Assembly: GCF_013393385.1 (NCBI RefSeq)
Contig: NZ_AP023239.1
Coordinates: 3,534,001-3,598,000, forward strand
DNA length: 64,000 nucleotides
Origin: Paenibacillus sp. URB8-2
GTDB taxonomy: Bacteria; Bacillota; Bacilli; Paenibacillales; Paenibacillaceae
Direction of reading: 5' to 3'
Shown here: piece after piece, positions 27,032 to 36,617 of the stretch
Layout: each line of letters begins with the position of its first letter
Numbering within the stretch: position 1 is the stretch's first letter
Notes under the pieces: model-generated
What the model saw: the letters and a program-made list of their open reading frames with translations, nothing else
What the model was told of the DNA's origin: nothing
Databases searched by the model: none
Position numbers and translations under genes: made by a program

Positions 27032-27922
27032 CTACCGTACCGCTTGAACAACCCGGTCCGCCATCCGCTGGTAGCCGTCGCCGTTCGGATGAAAATGGTC
27101 GCTGGATAAATATTTGTCAAGATGACCGTTAAACAAATCGAGCGTCGGAACAAGCGTCATGTCCATATTGCGGTTGATGATATCCATTGCCGCATCGTTC
27201 CAGGCCGTAACGGCCTGATTGCCCGGGATGAGCATTTCCCGCAGATCCCCAAAAGGATTGTAAAGGCCGATATAGTATATCTTGGCCGAAGGATTAATCT
27301 TGGAAATGGCGCCTAGAATAAATTCCAGCCGCTTTGAAACGGAGGGAAGATCGGCGAGGAGCCGTTTAGGGTCCAAATTCTTTAATTCATCTGTCCCCCT
27401 GGAGGCTCCCGCGCTCACGCCGGGAGTACCTGCTGAATCTGACGCTCCGCCCTCTGGAACCGTTCTTTCCGACGCTTCATTCAGCATGGACTGCGCTCCA
27501 TCAAACAAATCGTTGCCGCCGATCGAAACCAGAATGATGTTAGCCTGGCGCAGGACGTATTGTACGCCCTCCTCTTTCAGCTTGTCCTCCAGTCCGGTAG
27601 TCGTCAGCCCGTTAATGCCGAGGTTCCCGATCAGTTCGGCTTTCATTCCATCCGTGGACAAGCCCGCTACGGTCCGGCGGACAAAGCCTTCGCCTGTGTC
27701 GTCCCCCGTGCCCTTGGCCAGTGAGTCGCCGACTGCCGCAACCTTCAGGACATCCGTTCCGGCAGCGGGAGCTGCCGTGCTCAGCGGGGTCTCCGTGATA
27801 TGAGCGGCTCCCTGCGGATACATTATATCTTTGGCGGCATAAACAAAGCCAGTGAGCAGCATAAGGGTAGCCGCAATAGATAGAAGGCTTGCCCACCGCC
27901 AAGTCCATTTGAAATCGTTCAA
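27032..27922 (-). CDS. SGNH/GDSL-type hydrolase, secreted or membrane-anchored
   Basis: A 296-aa protein with an N-terminal hydrophobic anchor (ASLLSIAATLMLLTGFVYAA) and an SGNH hydrolase fold: block I VAAVGDSLAKGTGDD (Ser nucleophile), GNLGINGLTT, block III ISIGGNDLF, block V DHFHPNGDGYQRMAD (Asp-His). It resembles B. subtilis YpmR-type lipase/esterase. TTG 27922 sits 7 nt after GGAGG; the frame continues to 27991 without a ribosome site. It is followed 18 nt later by the ABC exporter genes. Confidence 0.85.
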   Translation of the reverse strand: MNDFKWTWRWASLLSIAATLMLLTGFVYAAKDIMYPQGAAHITETPLSTAAPAAGTDVLKVAAVGDSLAKGTGDDTGEGFVRRTVAGLSTDGMKAELIGNLGINGLTTTGLEDKLKEEGVQYVLRQANIILVSIGGNDLFDGAQSMLNEASERTVPEGGASDSAGTPGVSAGASRGTDELKNLDPKRLLADLPSVSKRLEFILGAISKINPSAKIYYIGLYNPFGDLREMLIPGNQAVTAWNDAAMDIINRNMDMTLVPTLDLFNGHLDKYLSSDHFHPNGDGYQRMADRVVQAVR

Positions 27923-28008
27923 ATCGATACCTCCGTCCGATCGACAATGTGTATTGTATTTAAACATAATTCTTCTATCGGCAATTTGCAAATGTTCTAA
28001 ATAAAATG

Positions 28009-28052
28009 AAAAAGGATCTTCCGTCAGCAGAGTTTCCGCCTGGAAGATCCTT
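28009..28052 (-). terminator. Terminator of the germination permease gene
   Basis: On the minus strand AAGGATCTTCC and GGAAGATCCTT form an 11-bp stem followed by TTTTT. Confidence 0.85.
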
Positions 28053-28078
28053 ATGTATGAATAGGGAAGCGAAAAGAT

Positions 28079-29179
28079 TCATGGTTCCCGTTCTTTTTTC
28101 AACTTCAAAAACGACAGCAGCAGCAGTAAGGACGGAATGATGATTTGAAGAGTCAAATGCACGTACTTCACATCGAATCCTAAGCCGATTTTACTGTGGA
28201 TTCCGCTATTTTCAGCCATAACTAGACTGAACGGCGCAATGATTGCGCCAAGGGGCACCATCACATCACAGGGACTTTTTAGTTTGAATAAATGAGCGGT
28301 TCCAAGAGCAGCGCCGTAAACATAAACCCCGATCTTGAAAAATCCGCCTGCTACCATCAGCAAAATAACGACTGCATCAATCCGCTCAAGAAAATCCCCA
28401 ATCGAAACCATTCGGACAGAAGCCAATAGAGGATACTGCAGTATTCCGTATAATTCCGGGCCCAATACGGCCAACATGGCCAGAATATTGATGGTCAGCA
28501 GCAGTCCCCCCGTCAATACGGCCGCAAGGCTGATCTTGCTCAACTTTCCTTTGCCGCCCAAGAACGGCCATACCATGATAAATACGATAAGCTCCCCATA
28601 TGGGAGCACTGTGAGTTCGGGGAAGGCCTCCCGCCATATGCTTGCAGAACCCGTAAACATAATCGGCGTCAAGTGCCTGATCTTAAACGCCCCGGAAGCA
28701 TATACCGTGAACCAGGTGATGCCCATGACAATCATGACGAAGGGAAACACCATTTCCGCCATTCGCCCGAACACTTCGATCCCACCGCGTAGCGTGTAAA
28801 TAATGACCGCGATAAAACAGACGATGATTACAGATTGCGGCGTATCAACCAAAATCGTGGCCGCAAGCAGCTCGCTAAAGTCCCGGACCACTCTTGAAGC
28901 CTGGTAGGTAAAGTAAATAATATAGGTAAGGCATAGCGGAACGCCCAACCCTCTGCCCAGAAGCCCCAGAATGATTTGAATCAGCGAATCCCTTTGAAAG
29001 TGGGAAAACAGCCGCAAAAATACAAACACAACAAGAATTCCGAATAACATGCCGAGCAATGCGGCCAGCCAAGCATTTTGCCCGCTTTCCGAGCCCAAAG
29101 GAAAAATAAGGCTGCTTCCGATTTGAAAGGCGACCATAAGAATAAACAGCTGGCTTGTTCCGATCTGCTCCCGCTTCAT
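28079..29179 (-). CDS. Spore germination receptor B subunit (GerAB/GerKB family)
   Basis: A 366-aa integral membrane protein with ten hydrophobic segments of the endospore germination permease family (ISTSQLFILMVAFQIGSSLIF, LSELLAATIL-like DFSELLAATILVDTP, LKKEREP end). It is the B subunit of a nutrient germination receptor in the spore inner membrane, related to amino-acid permeases. Unusually for ger loci it is divergent from the A and C genes (29565-32320) rather than between them; about 140 nt separate the two transcription units and may hold sigma-G promoters for both. Confidence 0.9.
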   Translation of the reverse strand: MKREQIGTSQLFILMVAFQIGSSLIFPLGSESGQNAWLAALLGMLFGILVVFVFLRLFSHFQRDSLIQIILGLLGRGLGVPLCLTYIIYFTYQASRVVRDFSELLAATILVDTPQSVIIVCFIAVIIYTLRGGIEVFGRMAEMVFPFVMIVMGITWFTVYASGAFKIRHLTPIMFTGSASIWREAFPELTVLPYGELIVFIMVWPFLGGKGKLSKISLAAVLTGGLLLTINILAMLAVLGPELYGILQYPLLASVRMVSIGDFLERIDAVVILLMVAGGFFKIGVYVYGAALGTAHLFKLKSPCDVMVPLGAIIAPFSLVMAENSGIHSKIGLGFDVKYVHLTLQIIIPSLLLLLSFLKLKKEREP

Positions 29180-29320
29180 CTGTCAATCCCCGTTCTTCCA
29201 AAAAGTAGAATGGTAACATTATAATCCTCCGTTTTCATTCTTAAACCCCGGATTGGAATGAAATTGCTGCTCTTCACAAATAATACTCCGGAAGGTCGAT
29301 GTTCATATGGAGGTGGAACG

Positions 29321-29533
29321 ATGATATGGCTGCGGCGGCTTTTTTTTGCCGGTATATTTCCCTTGTTTATGGTCTGGTGCTTATTTATCTATTTGTTCGC
29401 GCTGCCTCACGCTATGAGCGAGCCCTTTACTCCCGCAGAGCTGCTGCTGGCATTTATGGGAGCCTTATACAGTGCGCTTCTGGTTATCGTATTGATCATT
29501 CGGGCGCTTGCCTTACTCATTGGGCCGGAATAA
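29321..29533 (+). CDS. Small membrane protein at the head of the germination operon
   Basis: A 70-aa protein with two hydrophobic segments (LFFAGIFPLFMVWCLFIYLF and AFMGALYSALLVIVLIIRAL). GGAGGTGG lies before ATG 29321; a longer frame to 29258 has no ribosome site. It comes 31 nt before the GerA-type gene and may be a D-type subunit; such two-helix proteins accompany some ger operons. Confidence 0.65.
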   Translation: MIWLRRLFFAGIFPLFMVWCLFIYLFALPHAMSEPFTPAELLLAFMGALYSALLVIVLIIRALALLIGPE

Positions 29534-29564
29534 ACCGGATCATTCCACAACGGGAGAAACTTAC

Positions 29565-31064
29565 ATGGATAACCAACTAATCGGCACAGAGCTTAACGGC
29601 AATTTAGAGAAACTGAAAGCGGCCTTTGCCCATTCTTCCGATATCATCTTTAGGGAATTCAAAGTCGGAAACGGTCAAAAGGGGCTGCTTATCTTTGTGG
29701 ATGGGCTGATCAACATGAAATTGATCGATGAGGACGTCCTGCAGCCGCTGATCGCGTTCGCCTCCAAATCCCCGCAGAGCCTTAAGCAGCTTGAATCGCT
29801 GGTAAGCGAACGGGTGATCACCGCCGCCCAGATTAGCACCGGTACCGAGATTTCCGGGTTGATCGATCATGTGCTGTCAGGGGATACGGCTTTGCTGCTT
29901 GACGGCCTGGCTGAGGCTTTGTTCATCGGGGCCAGAGAATGGGATTCAAGGGCTGTCAGCGAACCCGCCACCGAAGCGGTAATCCGCGGTCCGAGGGAAG
30001 GGTTTACGGAAAATTTACGGACCAATACGAGCCTTATTCGCAGACGTCTGAAAACTCCCCATTTAAAAATGGAATCCATGAAGGTCGGCCGGCTGTCCAA
30101 AACGGATATCGTGATTTCATACCTCGATAACTTGGCGGATTCTTCCATAGTAGCCGAAGTTCGAGACCGAATCCGTAAAGTGGATATCGACGCGATTTTG
30201 GAGAGCGGATATATCGAAGAGTTGATCGGGGACAGCCCGTACTCTATGTTTCCCCTTGTAATGACTACGGAACGGCCGGATAAGGTTGCCGGGAGTTTAT
30301 TGGAAGGAAAAGTAGCGATTATTACCGACAATACTCCTTTTGTCCTTATCGTTCCCGTGACCTTTTACGGGATGCTTCAGGCGAGCGAGGATTATTACGA
30401 GAAATTTTTATTCATGACCGCCGTCCGCTGGCTTCGGTTACTCAGTATGGTTATTGCCCTGCTTCTGCCGTCCGTCTATATTGCCCTGCTGACCTTCGAG
30501 CTTGAGATGATCCCCACAAACCTCGTGTACAGTATAGCCGCTGGCCGGGAGACGGTCCCTTTCCCCGCTCTTGTCGAAGCGCTCATTATGGAAGTATCGT
30601 TCGAGGCTTTGCGGGAAGCGGGGGTCAGGCTGCCGAGACCGATCGGGCAGTCGGTCAGCATTGTCGGAGGTCTGGTGATCGGGCAGGCCGCCGTTCAAGC
30701 CGGACTCGTATCGGCTCCGCTCGTTATCGTCGTCTCCTTAACCGGTATTGCTTCCTTTATTATTCCGAATTACAGCCATGCGATCACCATCCGGCTGCTC
30801 CGTTTTCCAATAATGATTCTGGCAGGCACTCTTGGATTTTACGGAGTATTAATCGGGGTATTATTTCTGCTCAGCCATATGTGCAGGCTTCGGTCTTTCG
30901 GTACACCTTACTTATCCCCCATAGCCCCTTTACGTCTTGGCGATTTAAAGGATGTGCTGATTCGGGCGCCCTGGTGGCGGATGAACTACCGGCCAAAGGG
31001 AAGCACTCCGGGTAATCAGAGACGGCTGGGCAATCGGCCGAAGGGAAATCCATCGAAACCTTAA
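29565..31064 (+). CDS. Spore germination receptor A subunit (GerAA/GerKA family)
   Basis: A 499-aa protein with a long soluble N-terminal domain (SSDIIFREFKVGNGQKGLLIFVDGL, IIEGDTALLLDG-like VLSGDTALLLDGLAEA, TEAVIRGPREGFTENLRTN) and a C-terminal group of helices (PFPALVEALIMEVSFEALREAGVRLP, QSVSIVGGLVIGQAAVQAGLVS). It is the sensor subunit of a nutrient receptor. GGGAG precedes ATG 29565. It is followed directly by the C subunit. Confidence 0.93.
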   Translation: MDNQLIGTELNGNLEKLKAAFAHSSDIIFREFKVGNGQKGLLIFVDGLINMKLIDEDVLQPLIAFASKSPQSLKQLESLVSERVITAAQISTGTEISGLIDHVLSGDTALLLDGLAEALFIGAREWDSRAVSEPATEAVIRGPREGFTENLRTNTSLIRRRLKTPHLKMESMKVGRLSKTDIVISYLDNLADSSIVAEVRDRIRKVDIDAILESGYIEELIGDSPYSMFPLVMTTERPDKVAGSLLEGKVAIITDNTPFVLIVPVTFYGMLQASEDYYEKFLFMTAVRWLRLLSMVIALLLPSVYIALLTFELEMIPTNLVYSIAAGRETVPFPALVEALIMEVSFEALREAGVRLPRPIGQSVSIVGGLVIGQAAVQAGLVSAPLVIVVSLTGIASFIIPNYSHAITIRLLRFPIMILAGTLGFYGVLIGVLFLLSHMCRLRSFGTPYLSPIAPLRLGDLKDVLIRAPWWRMNYRPKGSTPGNQRRLGNRPKGNPSKP

Positions 31065-31072
31065 GAGGAAAG

Positions 31073-32320
31073 GTGCGAATCGCCGTGACGAAACGAATTC
31101 TATTTTTCATTATCCTGCTGGCGCTTCCCCTTCTGTCAGGCTGCTGGAGCCGAAAAGAAGTGAATGACGTTGCGTTTGTATCAGGCATCGGAATCGATCA
31201 GATGGAAGACGGCAGAATCCGTCTGGCCCTTCAGCTCGCCATTCCCAGGATGCTTGGATCTTCAGGGCAAGGAGGGACCAGTTCGAGCGGTGAGAAAGAC
31301 ATCGCCGCCAAGGCGGTCTGGATTGTGTCCGAATCGGGGGAAAGCATTATGGATGCCTATCGCAAACTTCAGGAGAAGCTGCAGAGGGAAATCTTCTTCG
31401 CCCACAACCGAATCATTTGCATCGGAGAGAGCATGGCACGTCAAGGCCTTTCGCCTGTGCTTGATTTTTTTGTGCGATACCAGGAATCCCGAATGCAAAG
31501 TTATTTGATATTTACCAGGGGCGAGGCACTGGATCTGCTGTATTATCTACCGAAATTCGAAAAAATACCTGCCGAGGTCATACGGGAATCGGAGAAAACA
31601 GGCACCGGCATCGGATCCAAGATGAGAGATTTTGCCGAAATGCTCTTGGCGGACGATTCTCAGCCGCTTGCGGACGAATTTGAAATCGTAGCTTCAAATG
31701 TACAGGGCAGCGAGGAAACCGCAAAACGGGAAGCTCCTTCGGCCATCGAGGGCAGCGTTGCGCTTAAAGGTCTGGCCGTATTCAAGGACGACAAACTGGT
31801 AGGCTGGATAGACCGAAAAGAGACTAGAGGAGTTCTATGGTTTCATAACAAAACCAAAAAAGGATCGGCCTATACTCTGGAGATCCCCAAAGATAAAGGC
31901 GGCGGAAAAGTCAGCTTGGAAATGATTTCGAGCAAAACCGAGCTTAAGCCTTCACTCAAGGAAGGAGAAGTAGGAATGGAGGTTAAGACCTATCTGAAGG
32001 CCGATCTCTACGAGAGCAGCTCGAGTTTGGATTTAACGGATCCCAAATCCATTCGTCTTATTGAAAACTTACTGGCTGAGGATGTCGAGAACAGGTTGCG
32101 TCTAGCACTAAAAAAAGTCCAGAAGGATTATCGCTCGGACATCATCGGCTTTGGAGCGGCCGTCCACCGGAAATATCCGAGGCAGTGGCAAAATGGGCTG
32201 AACGAACGTTGGGATCAGGTCTTTACGGAAATACCGGTCACTATTCACTCAAAGATGACGGTGAGAAATACGGGACTAACCGGCAGTTCCTTAAAACAGA
32301 AGGAGGAAGAAAATAAATGA
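31073..32320 (+). CDS. Spore germination receptor C subunit, Ger(x)C lipoprotein
   Basis: A 415-aa lipoprotein with signal peptide and lipobox LLSGC, followed by the Ger(x)C fold (VAFVSGIGIDQMEDGRIRLALQLAIPRML, FFAHNRIICIGESMARQG, YLPKFEKIPAEVIRESEKTGTGI). It is the extracytoplasmic C subunit of the receptor. The start is GTG 31073 or GTG 31085; AGAGGAAAGG fits the second better. Its stop overlaps the next small gene (ATGA). Confidence 0.92.
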   Translation: MRIAVTKRILFFIILLALPLLSGCWSRKEVNDVAFVSGIGIDQMEDGRIRLALQLAIPRMLGSSGQGGTSSSGEKDIAAKAVWIVSESGESIMDAYRKLQEKLQREIFFAHNRIICIGESMARQGLSPVLDFFVRYQESRMQSYLIFTRGEALDLLYYLPKFEKIPAEVIRESEKTGTGIGSKMRDFAEMLLADDSQPLADEFEIVASNVQGSEETAKREAPSAIEGSVALKGLAVFKDDKLVGWIDRKETRGVLWFHNKTKKGSAYTLEIPKDKGGGKVSLEMISSKTELKPSLKEGEVGMEVKTYLKADLYESSSSLDLTDPKSIRLIENLLAEDVENRLRLALKKVQKDYRSDIIGFGAAVHRKYPRQWQNGLNERWDQVFTEIPVTIHSKMTVRNTGLTGSSLKQKEEENK

Positions 32321-32499
32321 AGCTGCTGATACTGATAGCCGTTTATGTAGTCTTGTCTTTCATTGATATGCGGAGCCTGTTCAAGAAACAAGAAAGCCGC
32401 AAAGCGCTGAAGGTTTACTGCGCGTTCATGCTGGCCGGTCTTCTGTTCAGCTTTATGGCAGCTTATCACTTTCATCTTCCGACTTGGACGGGAAGCTAA
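32317..32499 (+). CDS. Small membrane protein at the end of the germination operon
   Basis: A 60-aa protein with two hydrophobic segments separated by KKQESRKALK. Its ATG overlaps the stop codon of the C-subunit gene, which indicates translational coupling. Function unknown; a role beside the receptor is inferred from position only. Confidence 0.65.
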   Translation: MKLLILIAVYVVLSFIDMRSLFKKQESRKALKVYCAFMLAGLLFSFMAAYHFHLPTWTGS

Positions 32500-32532
32500 A
32501 AAACGCCCTTCCTGCAGCCAAGCAGGAGGGCG
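32498..32532 (-). terminator. Terminator between the germination operon and the CAP-domain gene
   Basis: CGCCCTTCCTGC and GCAGGAGGGCG arms; on the minus strand six T follow, so it mainly serves the CAP-domain gene. Confidence 0.8.
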
Positions 32533-32548
32533 AAAATATACAAAACCT

Positions 32549-33259
32549 TTATTTTCCGATAAATTCCTGTGTCCAATAGTTATTGTCAAAGCCCACGCCG
32601 ATATAATTGAAATTTTTGCTCAAAATATTGGCTTTGTGCCCCGGGCTGTTCATCCAGGCAGTCATTACTTCTTCCGGTGTACGCTGTCCCATCGCAATAT
32701 TCTCGCCGGCATAGCTGTAAGTTACGCCGAAAGAAGACATCATATCAAACGGAGAACCGTACGTAGGGGACGTATGCGAGAAATAATTATTGCTCCGCAT
32801 GTCCGTTGCTTTGGCCGCCGCGACCTTGTTCAGGCTGTCAAGCGCAGACAGCGGCGCGAGTCCCGCTTTACCGCGTTCCTGGTTCACCAGAGCGATTACC
32901 TCTTTGATATAGGAAGAACTGTCAGATTGGGCAACCTCAGGAGCTTTTGCCGCCGGAGCTGCGGGTTTGGCCACTGGAGCTGCGGGTTTGGCCGCCGGTT
33001 TCGCCGGGGCCGGCTCTGGCGCCGGCGTCGCTTCCGGCTTGGATTCGGCCGGCTTGGAAATATGATCGCCAGTCACATCAATGGTGATCGATTTACCATA
33101 ATATTGCTGCAAATATTGTATCAGCTGCTCATAGCTCATTCCGTTCTTGACCGTCACCTGCTCGGAGGCTGCTTCAGCCTGAGAGGGCAAGGATATGCCA
33201 AGCGCCAAAACTGCCGCTACGCTTCCGCTTAATAATGCTTTTATCGTTCTGCTCTTCAT
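32549..33259 (-). CDS. Secreted CAP/SCP-domain protein (YkwD-like)
   Basis: A 236-aa exported protein: signal peptide ending near SQAEA, a short N-terminal region (YEQLIQYLQQYYGKSI), a Pro/Ala/Lys-rich linker (residues about 65-110) and a C-terminal CAP domain (EVIALVNQERGKAGLAPLS, NNYFSHTSPTYGSPFDMM, YAGENIAMGQRTPEEVMTAWMNSPGHKANIL cut here to key parts AGENIA and NSPGHKANIL). It is like the B. subtilis spore/cell-wall protein YkwD. Biochemical role unknown. Confidence 0.9.
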   Translation of the reverse strand: MKSRTIKALLSGSVAAVLALGISLPSQAEAASEQVTVKNGMSYEQLIQYLQQYYGKSITIDVTGDHISKPAESKPEATPAPEPAPAKPAAKPAAPVAKPAAPAAKAPEVAQSDSSSYIKEVIALVNQERGKAGLAPLSALDSLNKVAAAKATDMRSNNYFSHTSPTYGSPFDMMSSFGVTYSYAGENIAMGQRTPEEVMTAWMNSPGHKANILSKNFNYIGVGFDNNYWTQEFIGK

Positions 33260-33461
33260 TTCGCCATCTCCTTATTCTAGTTGTCTATGCCTGCATGTAA
33301 GAAAACAGCGGCAAAGATTACAAAGTTGTAATATGTTCCTTGGTCATTGTAACATACTACTCTCCCTTTTGGGACGTTAATTTCTGCCAATAGGGGAGTG
33401 CCTTTGTGCACTTTTATCGGAGTGAAGAGCGTTATTATTTAGTCGGCATGCTGCAACAGGC

Positions 33462-35411
33462 TTAGTGAAAAGACCGCCAGAATGCGCCCTCGGTGTTGAT
33501 CAGGCCCATAATTTCGGCAAAAGGAATTCGGAAGGTCGGGAAGCCCGCCGCGTATGGCGCGATCTCATAAGGAGCGAAGTAGAGGTAGAGCGCCTCTCCG
33601 TCGACATAGAACGGCTGGTCGGGGGCTATGCCTTTATACTCGCCGGGGAATACATAGGAATATTGGGGGTCATTCTCGATTTGCCGTCCCACAATTTCGC
33701 TGAGCCTATCGGTGTAGTCGATCGCCGGCTTGAATAAATCTTTTAGCTCATAGAATTTCCCGGATCGCAAATCGATGGGTGTAAAAATACGGGTCGGCAT
33801 TCCGTGCGCAGCCCCAAAAGGATAGCGGTAACCGCTTAGTTCAAGCTGCAGCAGATTCTTTCGGAAGAAGGAAACGGAAAAATCGCCCGTGTAGCTGTAG
33901 TCACTGCTGTCTCCGGCGCTGCCGTCATCCGCAAGCGAAAGCTCTTTCAGCCTGTCGTTGACCCGTGCGGATACGCGTGTATCGGCAATCCCCTTTACGA
34001 ACGGGTAATAGACGAGGTAATTGAAATTCGGCTTGAACTTTCGTTCTTCTACGGCGTAGGGATGCCGAAGGGGAATCAGTATATTTTGTCTCCAGACCTG
34101 TCTGCCGTTCCGGTCATAATAAGCGGTACGCTGATCCACATCCGCCCGGATCAATCTTCCGCTGAATGAAAGGGTCCCCGCGCCCGGGACGACCGGCGGC
34201 TGCGCGGCCCGGTTGCCGCTTCTGTCGATAAAATAAGTCTCGCTTTCATCGTATACAGAGGCGAGCCCCTCGCTATAATTGTTCACTCCGCGCAGCGGAT
34301 GGGCGTTCAGTATCCGGCCGGTTGCCGCGTCGGCAATGGTGTACACTGTCCCCTTGTAAGTCTCCGCCGGGTTGATGGGGGTGCCAAGCGCGACCCGGTT
34401 CTCCCCAAGCTGCTGGATATACTCGTATTGGGCCTGAATGACGAACTTCCCGCTCTTGTCGATCAAGCCGTAGGCGTTCTCATAGTTCTCCGCCATATTA
34501 ACGACCGCCCTTCCTTCCGAAAAAGGCATCGCCGACGTAAACTGCGGGCTAATAACCGTCTTACCTTCCTCATCGATATATCCGTACCGGCCGTTCTCCT
34601 CCGTCTGATAAGCCAGCAGGCCCTCCCCCGGATTGCCGACAAAAGGATAGGAGTACGTATGCAGGATCTCACCGTTCTTTCCGATCAGCGCAAATTCGCC
34701 CGCATGGAGCTTGACCAGCGCTTTGCCTTCCTTGAAGTCATTCGCGTCCTCGTACTTTGCGGGGATCGCTTCCCTGCCGTTACGGTCCAAATACCCGTAT
34801 TTGAGACCTTGGCCTCCTACCTGCTTCGTGAACAGCGCGCGTCCTTCATGAAGGGAGTTCAAATAGTCGTATCTTCGTCCCGTTACTGGCTTTCCCTTCT
34901 CGTCAATCAGAAAATAGCCCTTGCTGTCGCTCGCGACGGCGCGCCCTTCTTCAAAGGAGCCGATAAACGTGTAAACGGGCTTAAGCACTTCTTTGCCTGC
35001 CCCGTTGATTAAGCCGCTGAGATCCTTTCGCTGGACAACGGCGAGACCGTTATCCTGAAAATCCTCGGCATAGTCATAGCGGGGCTCAATGACCGTGCGG
35101 CCATTGTCGCCGATATAGCCCCACAGCTTCCCCTCCTTCAAATTGAAAGGCGCCGGATGGAGCGAGGCGGCGCGCAGGCCGTATTCGTCTTCATAATCGC
35201 TGTCATTGATTAACTCCGCTTCGTCGGTGTGGACATCGATCCGGTACCAGCCAGGTTCGGAGGGGACGACCGCATATGCGTTCTCCGCAAACCGCGCCTC
35301 CGGCTGGGGAATAAGGCCGTTCCACCCCGTGCCGTCCCATTTCCGGACTTCCGCCGTTATCCCCGCATTCTTCCCGGCCTTTGGCGCGCCGGTCAAATCA
35401 ATTTTCAACAT
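33462..35411 (-). CDS. WG-repeat protein with C-terminal DUF3298-like domain
   Basis: A 649-aa protein with at least seven WG-type repeats of about 45 residues between residues 75 and 400 (LWGYIGDNGRTVIEPRYDYAEDF, LINGAGKEVLKPVYTF, YGYLDRNGREAIPAKYEDA, YGYIDEEGKTVISPQF, YGLIDKSGKFVIQAQYEYI), then a domain resembling DUF3298 (FNYLVYYPFVKGIADTRVSARVN, YDYTGDFSVSFFRKNLLQLELSGYRYPFGAAHGM in key parts). No signal peptide is visible. ATG 35411 follows GGGGGAGCGGAG. Role unknown; WG repeats are thought to mediate protein contacts. Confidence 0.8.
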   Translation of the reverse strand: MLKIDLTGAPKAGKNAGITAEVRKWDGTGWNGLIPQPEARFAENAYAVVPSEPGWYRIDVHTDEAELINDSDYEDEYGLRAASLHPAPFNLKEGKLWGYIGDNGRTVIEPRYDYAEDFQDNGLAVVQRKDLSGLINGAGKEVLKPVYTFIGSFEEGRAVASDSKGYFLIDEKGKPVTGRRYDYLNSLHEGRALFTKQVGGQGLKYGYLDRNGREAIPAKYEDANDFKEGKALVKLHAGEFALIGKNGEILHTYSYPFVGNPGEGLLAYQTEENGRYGYIDEEGKTVISPQFTSAMPFSEGRAVVNMAENYENAYGLIDKSGKFVIQAQYEYIQQLGENRVALGTPINPAETYKGTVYTIADAATGRILNAHPLRGVNNYSEGLASVYDESETYFIDRSGNRAAQPPVVPGAGTLSFSGRLIRADVDQRTAYYDRNGRQVWRQNILIPLRHPYAVEERKFKPNFNYLVYYPFVKGIADTRVSARVNDRLKELSLADDGSAGDSSDYSYTGDFSVSFFRKNLLQLELSGYRYPFGAAHGMPTRIFTPIDLRSGKFYELKDLFKPAIDYTDRLSEIVGRQIENDPQYSYVFPGEYKGIAPDQPFYVDGEALYLYFAPYEIAPYAAGFPTFRIPFAEIMGLINTEGAFWRSFH

Positions 35412-35487
35412 GCTCCGCTCCCCCTGTCATAAAGGCGTTTGCCCATAGAATATGGGATAACCGCCCATTGTGTGAGGACCGAAGCCG

Positions 35488-35514
35488 AAAAGCCGCCATC
35501 GGGCGGCGAAAAAA
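35488..35514 (-). terminator. Terminator of the mgl-type operon
   Basis: GCCGCC-CGAT-GGCGGC hairpin followed on the minus strand by TTTT. Confidence 0.65.
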
Positions 35515-35578
35515 ATTCCGACGGTCCGGGAAGCGGCTTAGTTTGATGAAAATGGGCTATTATTTATGAACCGCCCGC

Positions 35579-36586
35579 TTATTTCTTCGCGGAGTATTTC
35601 CGCATGTCGAAGGCAACCGCGGCCACAATGATGAGGCCCTTGATGATGAGCTGCCAGTAAGGGCTGACGCCGATAAAGGTAAGACCATAGTTGATCAGGG
35701 TGAAAATGACGACGCCGACCAGTACGCCCGGCACCGTGCCGATGCCGCCAGTGGTGGATACGCCGCCGACGACGCAGGCCGCGATGGCGTCAAGTTCGTA
35801 CATGTTGCCGTAGTTGTTCGTCGCTCCGCCCGTTCTTGCGGCTTCCAGCACGCCTGCAAGACCGTACAGGGCTCCGGCGATGGCGTAGAGATAAATCAGG
35901 TTCTTGGAAACGTTGATGCCGGACACTTTGGCCGCCTGCATATTGCCGCCGATGGCGTACATGTTTTTACCGAGCTTCGTCTTGTTGAAGACGACCCAGA
36001 CAATGAGCGCTACGACAATGGCGATAATGACGATATACGGGATGGAATACTGCCCCTTGCCGATGAAGCCGGAGCCTATATTGGTGAAGTCGGGGCGCAA
36101 GCCGCCGATCGGCTGGGATTGGTTTGGTTTCATATCAAAGTACAACGAGTTGATGCCGTATACCATAACCATCGTGCCAAGCGTCGCGATAAAAGGCGGA
36201 ACATTGAGCTTGGAAACGATCAAGCCGTTGATCAGACCGCACAGCAGACCGGCCAGAATGGCGATGACAATCGGAATGATCAGCCACATTTGCGGCAGAT
36301 CCGGAAAGAAACGGCGCGAATAATCCGGGATTTGCAGCATCGAGGCGGAGATAACCGCCGTCAGGCCCACAACCCGGCCTGCGGACAAGTCCGTGCCGGC
36401 CGTTATCAGAATAAAGGCGACGCCCAGCGCGATAATAACCCGTGTGGACGATTGAATCAGAATATCGCGGAGCGTATTGACCGACATGAAGCTCGGCTCG
36501 TAAATGGCGATACCAAGAATCAGGACAACGAGTACGAGATAGATGGCATTTTGAGTAATAAAGCTTTGTGCTTTTTTGGCGTTCAT
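35579..36586 (-). CDS. mglC: Sugar ABC transporter permease, MglC-like
   Basis: A 335-aa inner-membrane permease of the ribose/galactose importer type (SVNTLRDILIQSSTRVIIALGVAFILI, GTDLSAGRVVGL, NVPPFIATLGTMVMVYGIN, YAIGGNMQAAKVSGINV, LDAIAACVVGGVSTTGG). Third gene of a binding protein-ATPase-permease operon. GAGGAAAATCTA precedes ATG 36586. Galactose or methyl-galactoside is the likely substrate from family resemblance; other sugars are possible. Confidence 0.9.
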   Translation of the reverse strand: MNAKKAQSFITQNAIYLVLVVLILGIAIYEPSFMSVNTLRDILIQSSTRVIIALGVAFILITAGTDLSAGRVVGLTAVISASMLQIPDYSRRFFPDLPQMWLIIPIVIAILAGLLCGLINGLIVSKLNVPPFIATLGTMVMVYGINSLYFDMKPNQSQPIGGLRPDFTNIGSGFIGKGQYSIPYIVIIAIVVALIVWVVFNKTKLGKNMYAIGGNMQAAKVSGINVSKNLIYLYAIAGALYGLAGVLEAARTGGATNNYGNMYELDAIAACVVGGVSTTGGIGTVPGVLVGVVIFTLINYGLTFIGVSPYWQLIIKGLIIVAAVAFDMRKYSAKK

Positions 36587-36617
36587 TAGATTTTCCTCCT
36601 CTAAAGATGGTCCTGAA

